DNA from: Nansenia antarctica
Taxonomy: Eukaryota; Chordata; Actinopteri; Argentiniformes; Microstomatidae
Assembly (NCBI GenBank): GCA_963989245.1
Contig: CAXDII010000703.1
Coordinates: forward strand, 12,501-76,500
Length of the DNA stretch: 64,000 nt
Direction: 5' to 3'
The notes under the pieces are model-generated. The model did no database searches and was not told the origin of the DNA. It saw nothing but the letters and a program-made list of their open reading frames with translations. Positions 44,441 through 56,624 of the stretch are shown one piece after another; the first letter of the stretch is position 1; each line of letters begins with the position of its first letter. The position numbers and the translations under genes are program-made.

Positions 44441-45118
44441 ACACAGCTAATTAACATACAGCTCATTAACATACAGCTCATTAGCATGAATCTCATTAAC
44501 ATGAAGCTCATTAACATGCAGCTCATTAACATACAGCTCATTAACATACAGCTCATTAACATACAGCTCATTAGCATGAATCTCATTAACATGAAGCTCA
44601 TTAACATACAGCTGCTCATTAACATACATAAGCATACACATACATATACACATACTCATACACACACATACTCATATCCACATACTCATACACACACATC
44701 CACACTCATACACATCCACATACACACACTCATACAGCTCATTAACACATATATACACACACACATCCAGTCACACGGTGAGACACATTGAATGTAGACA
44801 TCCAGTCACACACGCGCACAGACACGTCCAGCAGGTCTGATAATGGTCTGACTGGATTCGCCTCGAAGAGTAGATGTTCTTTGGTGTGTTTGGTGTCCAA
44901 AACGGTCATTGCATTCCCCCATAGAGACTCGGGCCGGTAGACGCACTGACACAGAAGAAGAAGAAAAAAAAAATAAAATGTTTTTTTTTTTTATCGCGGA
45001 CACAGTTTATTCGCTAGGACAGAGAGGAGGCGCCGAGCCAGTAGACAGTCACACGCGGTGAATGCGGAAGTCACATATCCCCTGGTTCACATGAGACACA
45101 TCCAGTCACGTCGAGATG

Positions 45119-46292
45119 TTACAAACATATCACACACACGCACACATTGGTTTTCATTGGTTTGTCATCGCGGACACAGTTTTCCGAAGATCGCCGGAGT
45201 TCTCCGAAGTCAACGCGAGCCGGCTCCGTAGCTCCTCCCACAAAGCCCGTGCAGGCTGGCAGAGAGACAGACACAGTCACACACGCAGTGAATTACGGAA
45301 GTCCATGAATGCGAAACTCCGTTTCTCCCTGGTTCACAGAGATGTTCCAAAATATAAATATTAGAAGGTACAGACTTACACACTTACACTCTGCTATCCA
45401 AAACGCAAAATACTCGATCTTTGAAATCTCTCTCTCTCTCTCTCCGCGCGCACTCGGGGGCCATCCGCCAGACCTGGGATTCGAACCGTGTACCTATGAA
45501 TGAGTCGCGCACGAGCGAACGCGTTGCGCCACGGAGGAACTGATAAATTTGACTGTTTAAAACTTGTACTGATCAGTGTGTATTGAATTAAAGGATTTAG
45601 CACAGGAAGCCACGCCACTTGGGTTACGTTCGTAAATTCGCTCTGAGCGCAGTGGTGACAAATACTCAACATGTGCAGTGGAACTCTGGGACTGCGCTGG
45701 TGACCCTGGGATGACGATGACCTCCAGGTGACCTCGAGATGGCCCCTTCCTCAGGTCACTGACCACACACACCAACAGCGTCCAGCCCACCCTCTCACCT
45801 GATAGATGCACCGGAGGGGCCGGAGATGCTAACACATCACACTCTACGAGGACTGCACAGGGCAGAGGGAGAAGAGAGAGACAGAAAGACAGAGTGAATG
45901 AGGAAGGGAAAGAGGTTGAGAGAAGGAGAAGGAAGAGCAGAGATGGAGAACTGAGAAGTGCAATCACCGGTCATAAAGAACAACTAACACAGATTTCGGT
46001 TATAATGACTTTGTATATTCATGTCATTGTACAATTATTCTATATACAATTTGGAAAAACTCGTATAAAAAAAGAGAAAAACATAATAGCCTCACTTACA
46101 GTTAAACAGGTAAAATAAGAAACAATGCACTCATCATGAAATGACGCTACTGAATACAAATACTGAACAAATTGCGCCAAGCCTGTGTCAACGATGACAC
46201 ATGATTCAGCTGTTAGGGAACGCCAGTCTCTACTCACCTGTCCAAAGATTGATGATATGGAGGTAAAAGAGCATCCTGGATGGGTCCGCCAT
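45119..46292 (-). CDS. Hypothetical three-exon peptide, unit 9
   Basis: Exons 46292-46238, 45852-45799 and 45255-45119, unchanged. Confidence 0.28.
45464..45538 (-). ncRNA. tRNA-like sequence, unit 9
   Basis: Same 75-nt sequence as unit 1. Confidence 0.5.
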
Positions 46293-46776
46293 GTCTGTCT
46301 GTCTGTGTGGGTGTATGAGGTGTCCTTGTAGCTCAATAACATGACTTCCCGGGGTCGTAGAGGGCTGGGGTTAGGCTTAAAATGACCGTGTAGACCTAAT
46401 GAACTTAAATATGTTCACCTTGTGTTTCTACCACATTCATAGCCAGCGTTATACGCCCCGTAGTGTGACTCTTACCGGGGTTAATAACTGTGCTTCCCCG
46501 TGTTTTAGGAGAAGAATTCCAACGCCCCCGGATAGGGGAGAACCCAGGGAATCGAAAACCATTTGAATGGTGTCTCTACGACCTTCCTATCACACAACAC
46601 ATGTGCTACTCTGTCAGTCCGGTCCCTCATTTGGTGAACGTGACACACATGTGTTGACCTTTCCCCGAATAAGGGAATAGCTGCGCCACTTCCACTTACC
46701 ACCACTGGAGGGAGACAGACACATATACCTGAGTGAGCCTGGCAGCACTCAGCATCTGCATACGCATTACCTGTTG

Positions 46777-46841
<65 letters not shown>

Positions 46842-46916
46842 TGTGTGTCTATTATTATTATTATTATTATTATTATTAAACCCCTAAAGACCAAATCACA
46901 GAGAAAGATATTTCTT

Positions 46917-47833
46917 CTCCTCCCACTTTGAATTAAGCTCCTCCCACTTTGATTTAAGCTCCGCCCACTTTGACCTAAGCTCCTCCCACTTTGAATTAAG
47001 CTCCGCCCACTTTGATTTAAGCTCCTCCCACTTTGACTTAAGCTCCTCCCACTTTGACTTAAGCTCCGCCCACTTTGACTTGCCCACTTTGCTTTAAGCT
47101 CCGCCCACTTTGACTTAAGCTCCACCCACTTTTACACAAGCTCCGCCCACTTTGACTTAAGCTCCGCCCACTTTTACACAAGCTCCGCCCACTTTGACTT
47201 AAGCTCCGCCCACTTTTACACAAGCTCCGCCCACTTTGACTTAAGCTCCTCCCACTTTGATTTAAGCTCCTCCCACTTTGACTTAAGCTCCTCCCACTTT
47301 GATTTAAGCTCCTCCCACTTTGATTTAAGCTCCGCCCACTTTTACACAAGCTCCTCCCACTTTGATTTAAGCTCCGCCCACTTTGACTTAAGCTCCTCCC
47401 ACTTTGACTTAAGCTCCGCCCACTTTTACACAAGCTCCGCCCACTTTGACTTAAGCTCCGCCCACTTTGACACAAGCTCCGCCCACTTTGACTTAAGCTC
47501 CGCCCACTTTGACTTAAGCTCCACCCACTTTTACACAAGCTCCGCCCACTTTGACTTAAGCTCCGCCCACTTTTACACAAGCTCCTCCCACTTTGATTTA
47601 AGCTCCTCCCACTTTGACTTAAGCTCCTCCCACTTTGATTTAAGCTCCTCCCACTTTGACTTAAGCTCCTCCCACTTTGACTTAAGCTCCTCCCACTTTG
47701 ATTTAAGCTCCTCCCACTTTGACTTAAGCTCCTCCCACTTTGACTTAAGCTCCTCCCACTTTGATTTAAGCTCCTCCCACTTTGATTTAAGCTCCGCCCA
47801 CTTTTACACAAGCTCCTCCCACTTTGATTTAAC
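46917..47833. repeat. 21-bp minisatellite, unit 10 (43 copies and a 14-bp unit)
   Basis: Copy of the unit 9 array, with the short unit at about 47078-47085. Confidence 0.92.
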
Positions 47834-48511
47834 ACACAGCTAATTAACATACAGCTCATTAACATACAGCTCATTAGCATGAATCTCATTAACATGAAGC
47901 TCATTAACATGCAGCTCATTAACATACAGCTCATTAACATACAGCTCATTAACATACAGCTCATTAGCATGAATCTCATTAACATGAAGCTCATTAACAT
48001 ACAGCTGCTCATTAACATACATAAGCATACACATACATATACACATACTCATACACACACATACTCATATCCACATACTCATACACACACATCCACACTC
48101 ATACACATCCACATACACACACTCATACAGCTCATTAACACATATATACACACACACATCCAGTCACACGGTGAGACACATTGAATGTAGACATCCAGTC
48201 ACACACGCGCACAGACACGTCCAGCAGGTCTGATAATGGTCTGACTGGATTCGCCTCGAAGAGTAGATGTTCTTTGGTGTGTTTGGTGTCCAAAACGGTC
48301 ATTGCATTCCCCCATAGAGACTCGGGCCGGTAGACGCACTGACACAGAAGAAGAAGAAAAAAAAAATAAAATGTTTTTTTTTTTTATCGCGGACACAGTT
48401 TATTCGCTAGGACAGAGAGGAGGCGCCGAGCCAGTAGACAGTCACACGCGGTGAATGCGGAAGTCACATATCCCCTGGTTCACATGAGACACATCCAGTC
48501 ACGTCGAGATG

Positions 48512-49685
48512 TTACAAACATATCACACACACGCACACATTGGTTTTCATTGGTTTGTCATCGCGGACACAGTTTTCCGAAGATCGCCGGAGTTCTCCGA
48601 AGTCAACGCGAGCCGGCTCCGTAGCTCCTCCCACAAAGCCCGTGCAGGCTGGCAGAGAGACAGACACAGTCACACACGCAGTGAATTACGGAAGTCCATG
48701 AATGCGAAACTCCGTTTCTCCCTGGTTCACAGAGATGTTCCAAAATATAAATATTAGAAGGTACAGACTTACACACTTACACTCTGCTATCCAAAACGCA
48801 AAATACTCGATCTTTGAAATCTCTCTCTCTCTCTCTCCGCGCGCACTCGGGGGCCATCCGCCAGACCTGGGATTCGAACCGTGTACCTATGAATGAGTCG
48901 CGCACGAGCGAACGCGTTGCGCCACGGAGGAACTGATAAATTTGACTGTTTAAAACTTGTACTGATCAGTGTGTATTGAATTAAAGGATTTAGCACAGGA
49001 AGCCACGCCACTTGGGTTACGTTCGTAAATTCGCTCTGAGCGCAGTGGTGACAAATACTCAACATGTGCAGTGGAACTCTGGGACTGCGCTGGTGACCCT
49101 GGGATGACGATGACCTCCAGGTGACCTCGAGATGGCCCCTTCCTCAGGTCACTGACCACACACACCAACAGCGTCCAGCCCACCCTCTCACCTGATAGAT
49201 GCACCGGAGGGGCCGGAGATGCTAACACATCACACTCTACGAGGACTGCACAGGGCAGAGGGAGAAGAGAGAGACAGAAAAACAGAGTGAATGAGTAAGG
49301 GAAAGAGGTTGAGAGAAGGAGAAGGAAGAGCAGAGATGGAGAACTGAGAAGTGCAATCACCGGTCATAAAGAACAACTAACACAGATTTCGGTTATAATG
49401 ACTTTGTATATTCATGTCATTGTACAATTATTCTATATACAATTTGGAAAAACTCGTATAAAAAAAGAGAAAAACATAATAGCCTCACTTACAGTTAAAC
49501 AGGTAAAATAAGAAACAATGCACTCATCATGAAATGACGCTACTGAATACAAATACTGAACAAATTGCGCCAAGCCTGTGTCAACGATGACACATGATTC
49601 AGCTGTTAGGGAACGCCAGTCTCTACTCACCTGTCCAAAGATTGATGATATGGAGGTAAAAGAGCATCCTGGATGGGTCCGCCAT
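48512..49685 (-). CDS. Hypothetical three-exon peptide, unit 10
   Basis: Exons 49685-49631, 49245-49192 and 48648-48512, unchanged. Confidence 0.28.
48857..48931 (-). ncRNA. tRNA-like sequence, unit 10
   Basis: Same 75-nt sequence as unit 1. Confidence 0.5.
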
Positions 49686-50169
49686 GTCTGTCTGTCTGTG
49701 TGGGTGTATGAGGTGTCCTTGTAGCTCAATAACATGACTTCCCGGGGTCGTAGAGGGCTGGGGTTAGGCTTAAAATGACCGTGTAGACCTAATGAACTTA
49801 AATATGTTCACCTTGTGTTTCTACCACATTCATAGCCAGCGTTATACGCCCCGTAGTGTGACTCTTACCGGGGTTAATAACTGTGCTTCCCCGTGTTTTA
49901 GGAGAAGAATTCCAACGCCCCCGGATAGGGGAGAACCCAGGGAATCGAAAACCATTTGAATGGTGTCTCTACGACCTTCCTGTCACACAACACATGTGCT
50001 ACTCTGTCAGTCCGGTCCCTCATTTGGTGAACGTGACACACATGTGTTGACCTTTCCCCGAATAAGGGAATAGCTGCGCCACTTCCACTTACCACCACTG
50101 GAGGGAGACAGACACATATACCTGAGTGAGCCTGGCAGCACTCAGCATCTGCATACGCATTACCTGTTG

Positions 50170-50228
<59 letters not shown>

Positions 50229-50303
50229 TGTGTGTCTATTATTATTATTATTATTATTATTATTAAACCCCTAAAGACCAAATCACAGAGAAAGATATTT
50301 CTT

Positions 50304-50610
50304 CTCCTCCCACTTTGAATTAAGCTCCTCCCACTTTGATTTAAGCTCCGCCCACTTTGACCTAAGCTCCTCCCACTTTGAATTAAGCTCCGCCCACTTT
50401 GACTTAAGCTCCGCCCACTTTGACTTAAGCTCCGCCCACTTTGACTTAAGCTCCTCCCACTTTGACTTAAGCTCCTCCCACTTTGATTTAAGCTCCGCCC
50501 ACTTTGACTTAAGCTCCGCCCACTTATACACAAGCTCCTCCCACTTTGATTTAAGCTCCGCCCACTTTGACTTAAGCTCCTCCCACTTTGATTTAAGCTC
50601 CGCCCACTTT
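50304..50610. repeat. 21-bp minisatellite, unit 11 (about 15 copies)
   Basis: Shortest family 1 array, ending in a T-run (50608-50617). Confidence 0.9.
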
Positions 50611-50617
50611 TTTTTTT

Positions 50618-50822
50618 ACTCATACACACACATACTCATATCCACATACTCATACACACACATCCACACACATACTCATACACACATCCACACACATATA
50701 CACATACTCACAGATCCACACACATACTCATCCACACATACTCATACACACACATCCACACTCATACACATCCACACACACACACTCATACAGCTCATTA
50801 ACACATATATACACACACACAT
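50618..50822. repeat. Expanded ACTCATACACACAC-rich tract
   Basis: Longer than the corresponding CA-rich stretch of other units, with repeated CACATACTCATA and CACATCCACA motifs. Confidence 0.7.
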
Positions 50823-51397
50823 CCAGTCACACGGTGAGACACATTGAATGTAGACATCCAGTCACACACGCGCACAGACACGTCCAGCAGGTCTGATAAT
50901 GGTCGCGGACACAGTTTTCCGAAGATCGCCGGAGTTCTCCGAAGTCAACGCGAGCCGGCTCCGTAGCTCCTCCCACAAAGCCCGTGCAGGCTGGCAGTGA
51001 GACAGACACAGTGCGGAAGTCCATGAATGCGAAACTCCGTTTCTCCCTGGTTCACAGAGATGTTCCAAAATATAAATATTAGATAGTACAGACTTACACA
51101 CTTACACTCTGCTATCCAAAACGCAAAATACTCGATCTTTGATCCTCTCTCTCGGGGTTAATAACTGTGCTTCCCCGTGTTTTAGGAGAAGAATTCCAAC
51201 GCCCCCGGATAGGGGAGAACCCAGGGAATCGAAAACCATTTGAATGGTGTCTCTACGACCTTCCTATCACACAACACATGTGCTACTCTGAAAAAATATA
51301 TATTATAAGGGACAGACTTACTGTCTGCCATCAAAAACGTAAAATCTTATTGTCTTTATTTTCTCTCTCTCTCTCTCCGCGCGCACTCGGGGGGCCA

Positions 51398-51472
51398 TCC
51401 GCCAGACCCGGGATTCGAACCCTGTACCTCTGAATGAGTCGCGCACGGACGAACGCGTTGCGCCACGGAGGA
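51398..51472 (-). ncRNA. tRNA-like sequence, family 2 form, copy 0
   Basis: 75 nt. It has CCCGGGATTCGAACCCTGTA on the plus strand, giving a better T-stem than the family 1 form. Box B is intact. Confidence 0.5.
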
Positions 51473-51587
51473 ACTGATAAATTCGACTGTTTAAAACTTG
51501 TACTGATCACTGTGGAATCGCGGACATTGGCTTTCACGGCTTTCATTGGCATGTTATGTCCACTATGGGTGGACTATGCACTATGTA

Positions 51588-52523
51588 GTGTGACTCTTAC
51601 CGGGGGTTAATAACTGTGCTTCCCCGTGTTTTAGGAGAAGAATTCCAACGCCCCCGGATAGGGGAGAACCCAGGGAATCGAAAACCATTTGAATGGTGTC
51701 TCTACGACCTTTCTGTCACCCAGGGTGGTTAGAATGATGCCTTTAGCATGTGGCTAATTTGCAGGAAGCTCAATAACATGACTTCCCGGGGTCGTAGAGG
51801 GCTGGGGTTAGGCTTAAAATGACCGTGTAGACCTAATGAACTTAAATATGAAAACCTTGTGTTTCTACCACATTCGTAGCCAGCGTTATACGCCCCGTAG
51901 TGTGACTCTTACCGGGGGTTAATAACTGTGCTTCCCCGTGTTTTAGGAGAAGAATTCCAACGCCCCCGGATAGGGGAGAACCCAGGGAATCGAAAACCAT
52001 TTGAATGGTGTCTCTACGACCTTCCTGTCACCCAGGGTGGTTAGAATGATGCCTTTAGCATGTGGCTAATTTGCAGGAAGCTCAATAACATGACTTCCCG
52101 GGGTCGTAGAGGGCTGGGGTTAGGCTTAAAATGACCGTGTAGACCTAATGAACTTAAATATGAAAACCTTGTGTTTCTACCACATTCGTAGCCAGCGTTA
52201 TACGCCCCGTAGTGTGACTCTTACCGGGGGTTAATAACTGTGCTTCCCCGTGTTTTAGGAGAAGAATTCCAACGCCCCCGGATAGGGGAGAACCCAGGGA
52301 ATCGAAAACCATTTGAATGGTGTCTCTACGACCTTCCTGTCACCCAGGGTGGTTAGAATGATGCCTTTAGCATGTGGCTAATTTGCAGGAAGCTCAATAA
52401 CATGACTTCCCGGGGTCGTAGAGGGCTGGGGTTAGGCTTAAAATGACCGTGTAGACCTAATGAACTTAAATATGAAAACCTTGTGTTTCTACCACATTCG
52501 TAGCCAGCGTTATACGCCCCGTA
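51588..52523. repeat. 312-bp subrepeat, three copies
   Basis: GTGTGACTCTTACCGGGGG begins at 51588, 51900 and 52212, exactly 312 bp apart. Each copy holds CCCCGTGTTTTAGGAGAAG, CCCGGATAGGGGAGAACCC, CAGGGTGGTTAGAATGATGC and CCCGGGGTCGTAGAGGGC. The series ends at 52524, where GTGTGAC joins TATCACACAAC. Confidence 0.95.
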
Positions 52524-52712
52524 GTGTGACTATCACACAACACATGTGCTACTCTGTCAGTCCGGTCCCTCATTTGGTGAACGTGACACACATGTGTTCA
52601 CCTTTCCCCGAATAAGGGAATAGCTGCGCCACTTCCACTTACCACCACTGGAGGGAGACAGACACATATACCTGAGTGAGCCTGGCAGCACTCAGCATCT
52701 GCATACGCATAC

Positions 52713-53056
52713 CCTCCCACTTTGATTTAAGCTCCTCCCACTTTGATTTAAGCTCCGCCCACTTTTACACAAGCTCCTCCCACTTTGACTTAAGCTCCGC
52801 CCACTTTGACTTAAGCTCCGCCCACTTTGACTTAAGCTCCGCCCACTTTGACTTAAGCTCCGCCCACTTTTACACAAGCTCCGCCCACTTTGACACAAGC
52901 TCCGCCCACTTTGACTTAAGCTCCGCCCACTTTGACTTAAGCTCCGCCCACTTTTACACAAGCTCCGCCCACTTTGACTTAAGCTCCGCCCACTTTGACA
53001 CAAGCTCCGCCTGCTTTGACACAAGCTCCGCCCACTTTGACTTAAGCTCCGCCCAC
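52713..53056. repeat. 21-bp minisatellite, family 2 unit 1 (about 16 copies)
   Basis: Same unit as family 1. It ends with a CTGCTTTGACACA variant shared by all family 2 units. Confidence 0.92.
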
Positions 53057-53199
53057 TAACTGTCTAAGCCACTCCCACTTGGACACAAGCTCCTCCCACT
53101 ACACCCACTACACACTACACATAGGATGTTATTCACACCAAATTATGACAGTAGATTGACCGATACAGTATCAATACTGTAAAACAGACAGTATCCAGC

Positions 53200-53448
53200 T
53201 CATGGGTACAAGAAGCACCGCCTTCTCCATATTGAGCGGCTACCAATAATAGCAGATACTGAGCAATGCTTTGCTAACTGTTTGGCCCTTCTCTTAGATA
53301 GACCAGTCATTTGAAGGCCTCTGACAACAAGCTTATGAACATGGCCCAGGCTGCCAAATATGAAAACTAAAAGTTTACATCTGTAACCCAGTTGTGTATT
53401 GGCCTGCTCCAGCTGTTGGTATTTCAAGATCTTGGTTGAAAAGGCTTC
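53200..53448 (-). pseudogene. LINE RT C-terminal fragment, family 2 unit 1
   Basis: The frame reads KYQQLEQANTQLGY, then FGSLGHVHK, then QLAKHCSVSAIIGS, then WRRRCFLYP and a stop. K-Y-x-x-L, an F-G-S-L-G/V-G-x-R-G block and a terminal tryptophan/arginine cluster are typical of the C-terminal tail of animal LINE-type polyproteins. Upstream it is closed by a stop about seven codons before the KYQQL motif. About 80 residues remain. Confidence 0.55.
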
Positions 53449-53527
53449 CTAGGCTATGGTCAAAGGTGCAGCCAACTTCTAGAATGAGCACCTCTCTGTG
53501 ATTTCATTGTTTGCTGAAATATTAGAG

Positions 53528-53530
<3 letters not shown>

Positions 53531-53565
<35 letters not shown>

Positions 53566-53595
53566 TATCAAAATGTACAATGATAGTAACTCTTC

Positions 53596-53683
<88 letters not shown>
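53531..53683. repeat. (CA)n and (TC)n microsatellites
   Basis: CA run near 53531-53562, then a TC run near 53601-53684. The TC run shortens in later units (56220-56295, 58827-58901, 60724-60783, 62971-63030). Confidence 0.9.
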
Positions 53684-53686
<3 letters not shown>

Positions 53687-53761
53687 GTTCCTCATGGGAA
53701 ACCAGCAGCTTTCTCATATCCACCCCGATGCCTTCATTGGAGCAGAGGGCCCGGAGGTTCT
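53687..53761 (+). pseudogene. Exon-like block resembling an LRR exon, unit 1
   Basis: 75 nt between an acceptor formed by the TC run plus CAG and the donor GTAAGC. Phase 2 at both ends, the frame reads FLMGNQQLSHIHPDAFIGAE then GPEVL. N-x-L-S-x-I-x-P-x-A-F-x-G is the leucine-rich-repeat pattern, and LRR genes typically have phase-2 exons of about 72 nt. The read-through stop TAA comes from GTAAGC itself. No neighbouring LRR exon is visible, so it is a captured solitary exon or a chance match. Confidence 0.4.
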
Positions 53762-54018
53762 GTAAGCATGATTCCATCTCCATGACAACAACAACAACAA
53801 CCACACACCCCCATATCCCTCATTGATCAGTGATATCATCAGCTATCATATCACCCATATACACTCACAGTGTATCACAAGGAACACATCCAGTCACGTC
53901 GAGATGTTACAAAAATATATATTATAAGGGACAGACTTACTGTCTGCCATCAAAAACGTAAAATCTTATTGTCTTTATTTTCTCTCTCTCTCTCTCTCCG
54001 CGCGCACTCGGGGGGCCA

Positions 54019-54093
54019 TCCGCCAGACCTGGGATTCGAACCCTGTACCTCTGAATGAGTCGCGCACGGACGAACGCGTTGCGCCACGGAGGA
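54019..54093 (-). ncRNA. tRNA-like sequence, family 2 unit 1
   Basis: 75 nt, differing from copy 0 by a C/T in the T-stem. Confidence 0.5.
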
Positions 54094-54208
54094 ACTGATA
54101 AATTCGACTGTTTAAAACTTGTACTGATCACTGTGGAATCGCGGACATTGGCTTTCACGGCTTTCATTGGCATGTTATGTCCACTATGGGTGGACTATGC
54201 ACTATGTA

Positions 54209-55144
54209 GTGTGACTCTTACCGGGGGTTAATAACTGTGCTTCCCCGTGTTTTAGGAGAAGAATTCCAACGCCCCCGGATAGGGGAGAACCCAGGGAATC
54301 GAAAACCATTTGAATGGTGTCTCTACGACCTTTCTGTCACCCAGGGTGGTTAGAATGATGCCTTTAGCATGTGGCTAATTTGCAGGAAGCTCAATAACAT
54401 GACTTCCCGGGGTCGTAGAGGGCTGGGGTTAGGCTTAAAATGACCGTGTAGACCTAATGAACTTAAATATGAAAACCTTGTGTTTCTACCACATTCGTAG
54501 CCAGCGTTATACGCCCCGTAGTGTGACTCTTACCGGGGGTTAATAACTGTGCTTCCCCGTGTTTTAGGAGAAGAATTCCAACGCCCCCGGATAGGGGAGA
54601 ACCCAGGGAATCGAAAACCATTTGAATGGTGTCTCTACGACCTTTCTGTCACCCAGGGTGGTTAGAATGATGCCTTTAGCATGTGGCTAATTTGCAGGAA
54701 GCTCAATAACATGACTTCCCGGGGTCGTAGAGGGCTGGGGTTAGGCTTAAAATGACCGTGTAGACCTAATGAACTTAAATATGAAAACCTTGTGTTTCTA
54801 CCACATTCGTAGCCAGCGTTATACGCCCCGTAGTGTGACTCTTACCGGGGGTTAATAACTGTGCTTCCCCGTGTTTTAGGAGAAGAATTCCAACGCCCCC
54901 GGATAGGGGAGAACCCAGGGAATCGAAAACCATTTGAATGGTGTCTCTACGACCTTTCTGTCACCCAGGGTGGTTAGAATGATGCCTTTAGCATGTGGCT
55001 AATTTGCAGGAAGCTCAATAACATGACTTCCCGGGGTCGTAGAGGGCTGGGGTTAGGCTTAAAATGACCGTGTAGACCTAATGAACTTAAATATGAAAAC
55101 CTTGTGTTTCTACCACATTCATAGCCAGCGTTATACGCCCCGTA
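54209..55144. repeat. 312-bp subrepeat, three copies, unit 1
   Basis: Starts at 54209, 54521 and 54833; the terminal junction is at 55145. Confidence 0.95.
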
Positions 55145-55333
55145 GTGTGACTATCACACAACACATGTGCTACTCTGTCAGTCCGGTCCCTCATTTGGTG
55201 AACGTGACACACATGTGTTCACCTTTCCCCGAATAAGGGAATAGCTGCGCCACTTCCACTTACCACCACTGGAGGGAGACAGACACATATACCTGAGTGA
55301 GCCTGGCAGCACTCAGCATCTGCATACGCATAC

Positions 55334-55677
55334 CCTCCCACTTTGATTTAAGCTCCTCCCACTTTGATTTAAGCTCCGCCCACTTTTACACAAGCTCCTC
55401 CCACTTTGACTTAAGCTCCGCCCACTTTGACTTAAGCTCCGCCCACTTTGACTTAAGCTCCGCCCACTTTGACTTAAGCTCCGCCCACTTTTACACAAGC
55501 TCCGCCCACTTTGACACAAGCTCCGCCCACTTTGACTTAAGCTCCGCCCACTTTGACTTAAGCTCCGCCCACTTTTACACAAGCTCCGCCCACTTTGACT
55601 TAAGCTCCGCCCACTTTGACACAAGCTCCGCCTGCTTTGACACAAGCTCCGCCCACTTTGACTTAAGCTCCGCCCAC
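55334..55677. repeat. 21-bp minisatellite, family 2 unit 2
   Basis: Same variant order as unit 1. Confidence 0.92.
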
Positions 55678-55820
55678 TAACTGTCTAAGCCACTCCCACT
55701 TGGACACAAGCTCCTCCCACTACACCCACTACACACTACACATAGGATGTTATTCACACCAAATTATGACAGTAGATTGACCGATACAGTATCAATACTG
55801 TAAAACAGACAGTATCCAGC

Positions 55821-56069
55821 TCATGGGTACAAGAAGCACCGCCTTCTCCATATTGAGCGGCTACCAATAATAGCAGATACTGAGCAATGCTTTGCTAACT
55901 GTTTGGCCCTTCTCTTAGATAGACCAGTCATTTGAAGGCCTCTGACAACAAGCTTATGAACATGGCCCAGGCTGCCAAATATGAAAACTAAAAGTTTACA
56001 TCTGTAACCCAGTTGTGTATTGGCCTGCTCCAGCTGTTGGTATTTCAAGATCTTGGTTGAAAAGGCTTC
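55821..56069 (-). pseudogene. LINE RT C-terminal fragment, unit 2
   Basis: Identical frame to unit 1. Confidence 0.55.
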
Positions 56070-56148
56070 CTAGGCTATGGTCAAAGGTGCAGCCAACTTC
56101 TAGAATGAGCACCTCTCTGTGATTTCATTGTTTGCTGAAATATTAGAG

Positions 56149-56184
<36 letters not shown>

Positions 56185-56214
56185 TATCAAAATGTACAAT
56201 GATAGTAACTCTTC

Positions 56215-56297
<83 letters not shown>

Positions 56298-56372
56298 GTT
56301 CCTCATGGGAAACCAGCAGCTTTCTCATATCCACCCCGATGCCTTCATTGGAGCAGAGGGCCCGGAGGTTCT
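56298..56372 (+). pseudogene. LRR-like exon block, unit 2
   Basis: Identical 75 nt with the same splice-like borders. Confidence 0.38.
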
Positions 56373-56624
56373 GTAAGCATGATTCCATCTCCATGACAAC
56401 AACAACAACAACCACACACCCCCATATCCCTCATTGATCAGTGATATCATCAGCTATCATATCACCCATATACACTCACAGTGTATCACAAGGAACACAT
56501 CCAGTCACGTCGAGATGTTACAAAAATATATATTATAAGGGACAGACTTACTGTCTGCCATCAAAAACGTAAAATCTTATTGTCTTTATTTTCTCTCTCT
56601 CTCTCCGCGCGCACTCGGGGGCCA

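Larger units (their letters stand above)
43006..46398. repeat. Megasatellite family 1, unit 9
   Basis: 3,393 bp. It matches unit 10 except for the intron 1 variants, which follow unit 8 here and unit 6 in unit 10. Confidence 0.92.
46399..49791. repeat. Megasatellite family 1, unit 10
   Basis: 3,393 bp, the same length as unit 9, with the same 7-bp array deletion. Confidence 0.92.
49792..51145. repeat. Megasatellite family 1, unit 11 (rearranged, partial)
   Basis: The opening segment and microsatellites are normal and the 21-bp array is short. At 50611 a T-run leads straight into expanded CA-rich DNA, so the 15-bp array is missing. At about 50903 a deletion joins TAATGGTC to GCGGACACAG, removing the poly(A)-signal region. 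The exon 3-like block remains (minus strand, from about 50994). Exons 1 and 2 are absent. Confidence 0.85.
51146..52672. repeat. Junction and partial unit of family 2
   Basis: It starts abruptly after CTCTCTCTC with GGGGTTAATAACTG, followed by a tRNA-like sequence, the segment GGACATTGGCTTTCACGGC, and three 312-bp subrepeats. Confidence 0.8.
52673..55293. repeat. Family 2 unit 1
   Basis: 2,621 bp. Order: a 40-bp lead (TGAGTGAGCCTGGCAGCACT), 21-bp array, a spacer with CACTACACCCACTACACAC, RT fragment (minus), (CA)n, (TC)n, LRR-like exon (plus), tRNA-like sequence (minus), three 312-bp subrepeats, closing segment. Confidence 0.93.

Noticed and set aside
52676..53059. 127-codon plus-strand frame (SSAHFDLSSAHFD repeats)
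   Set aside because: The same 21-bp array read on the other strand.
53600..53684. Arginine/glutamate or serine/leucine repeat proteins from (TC)n
   Set aside because: Dinucleotide runs read as protein; length varies in each unit.
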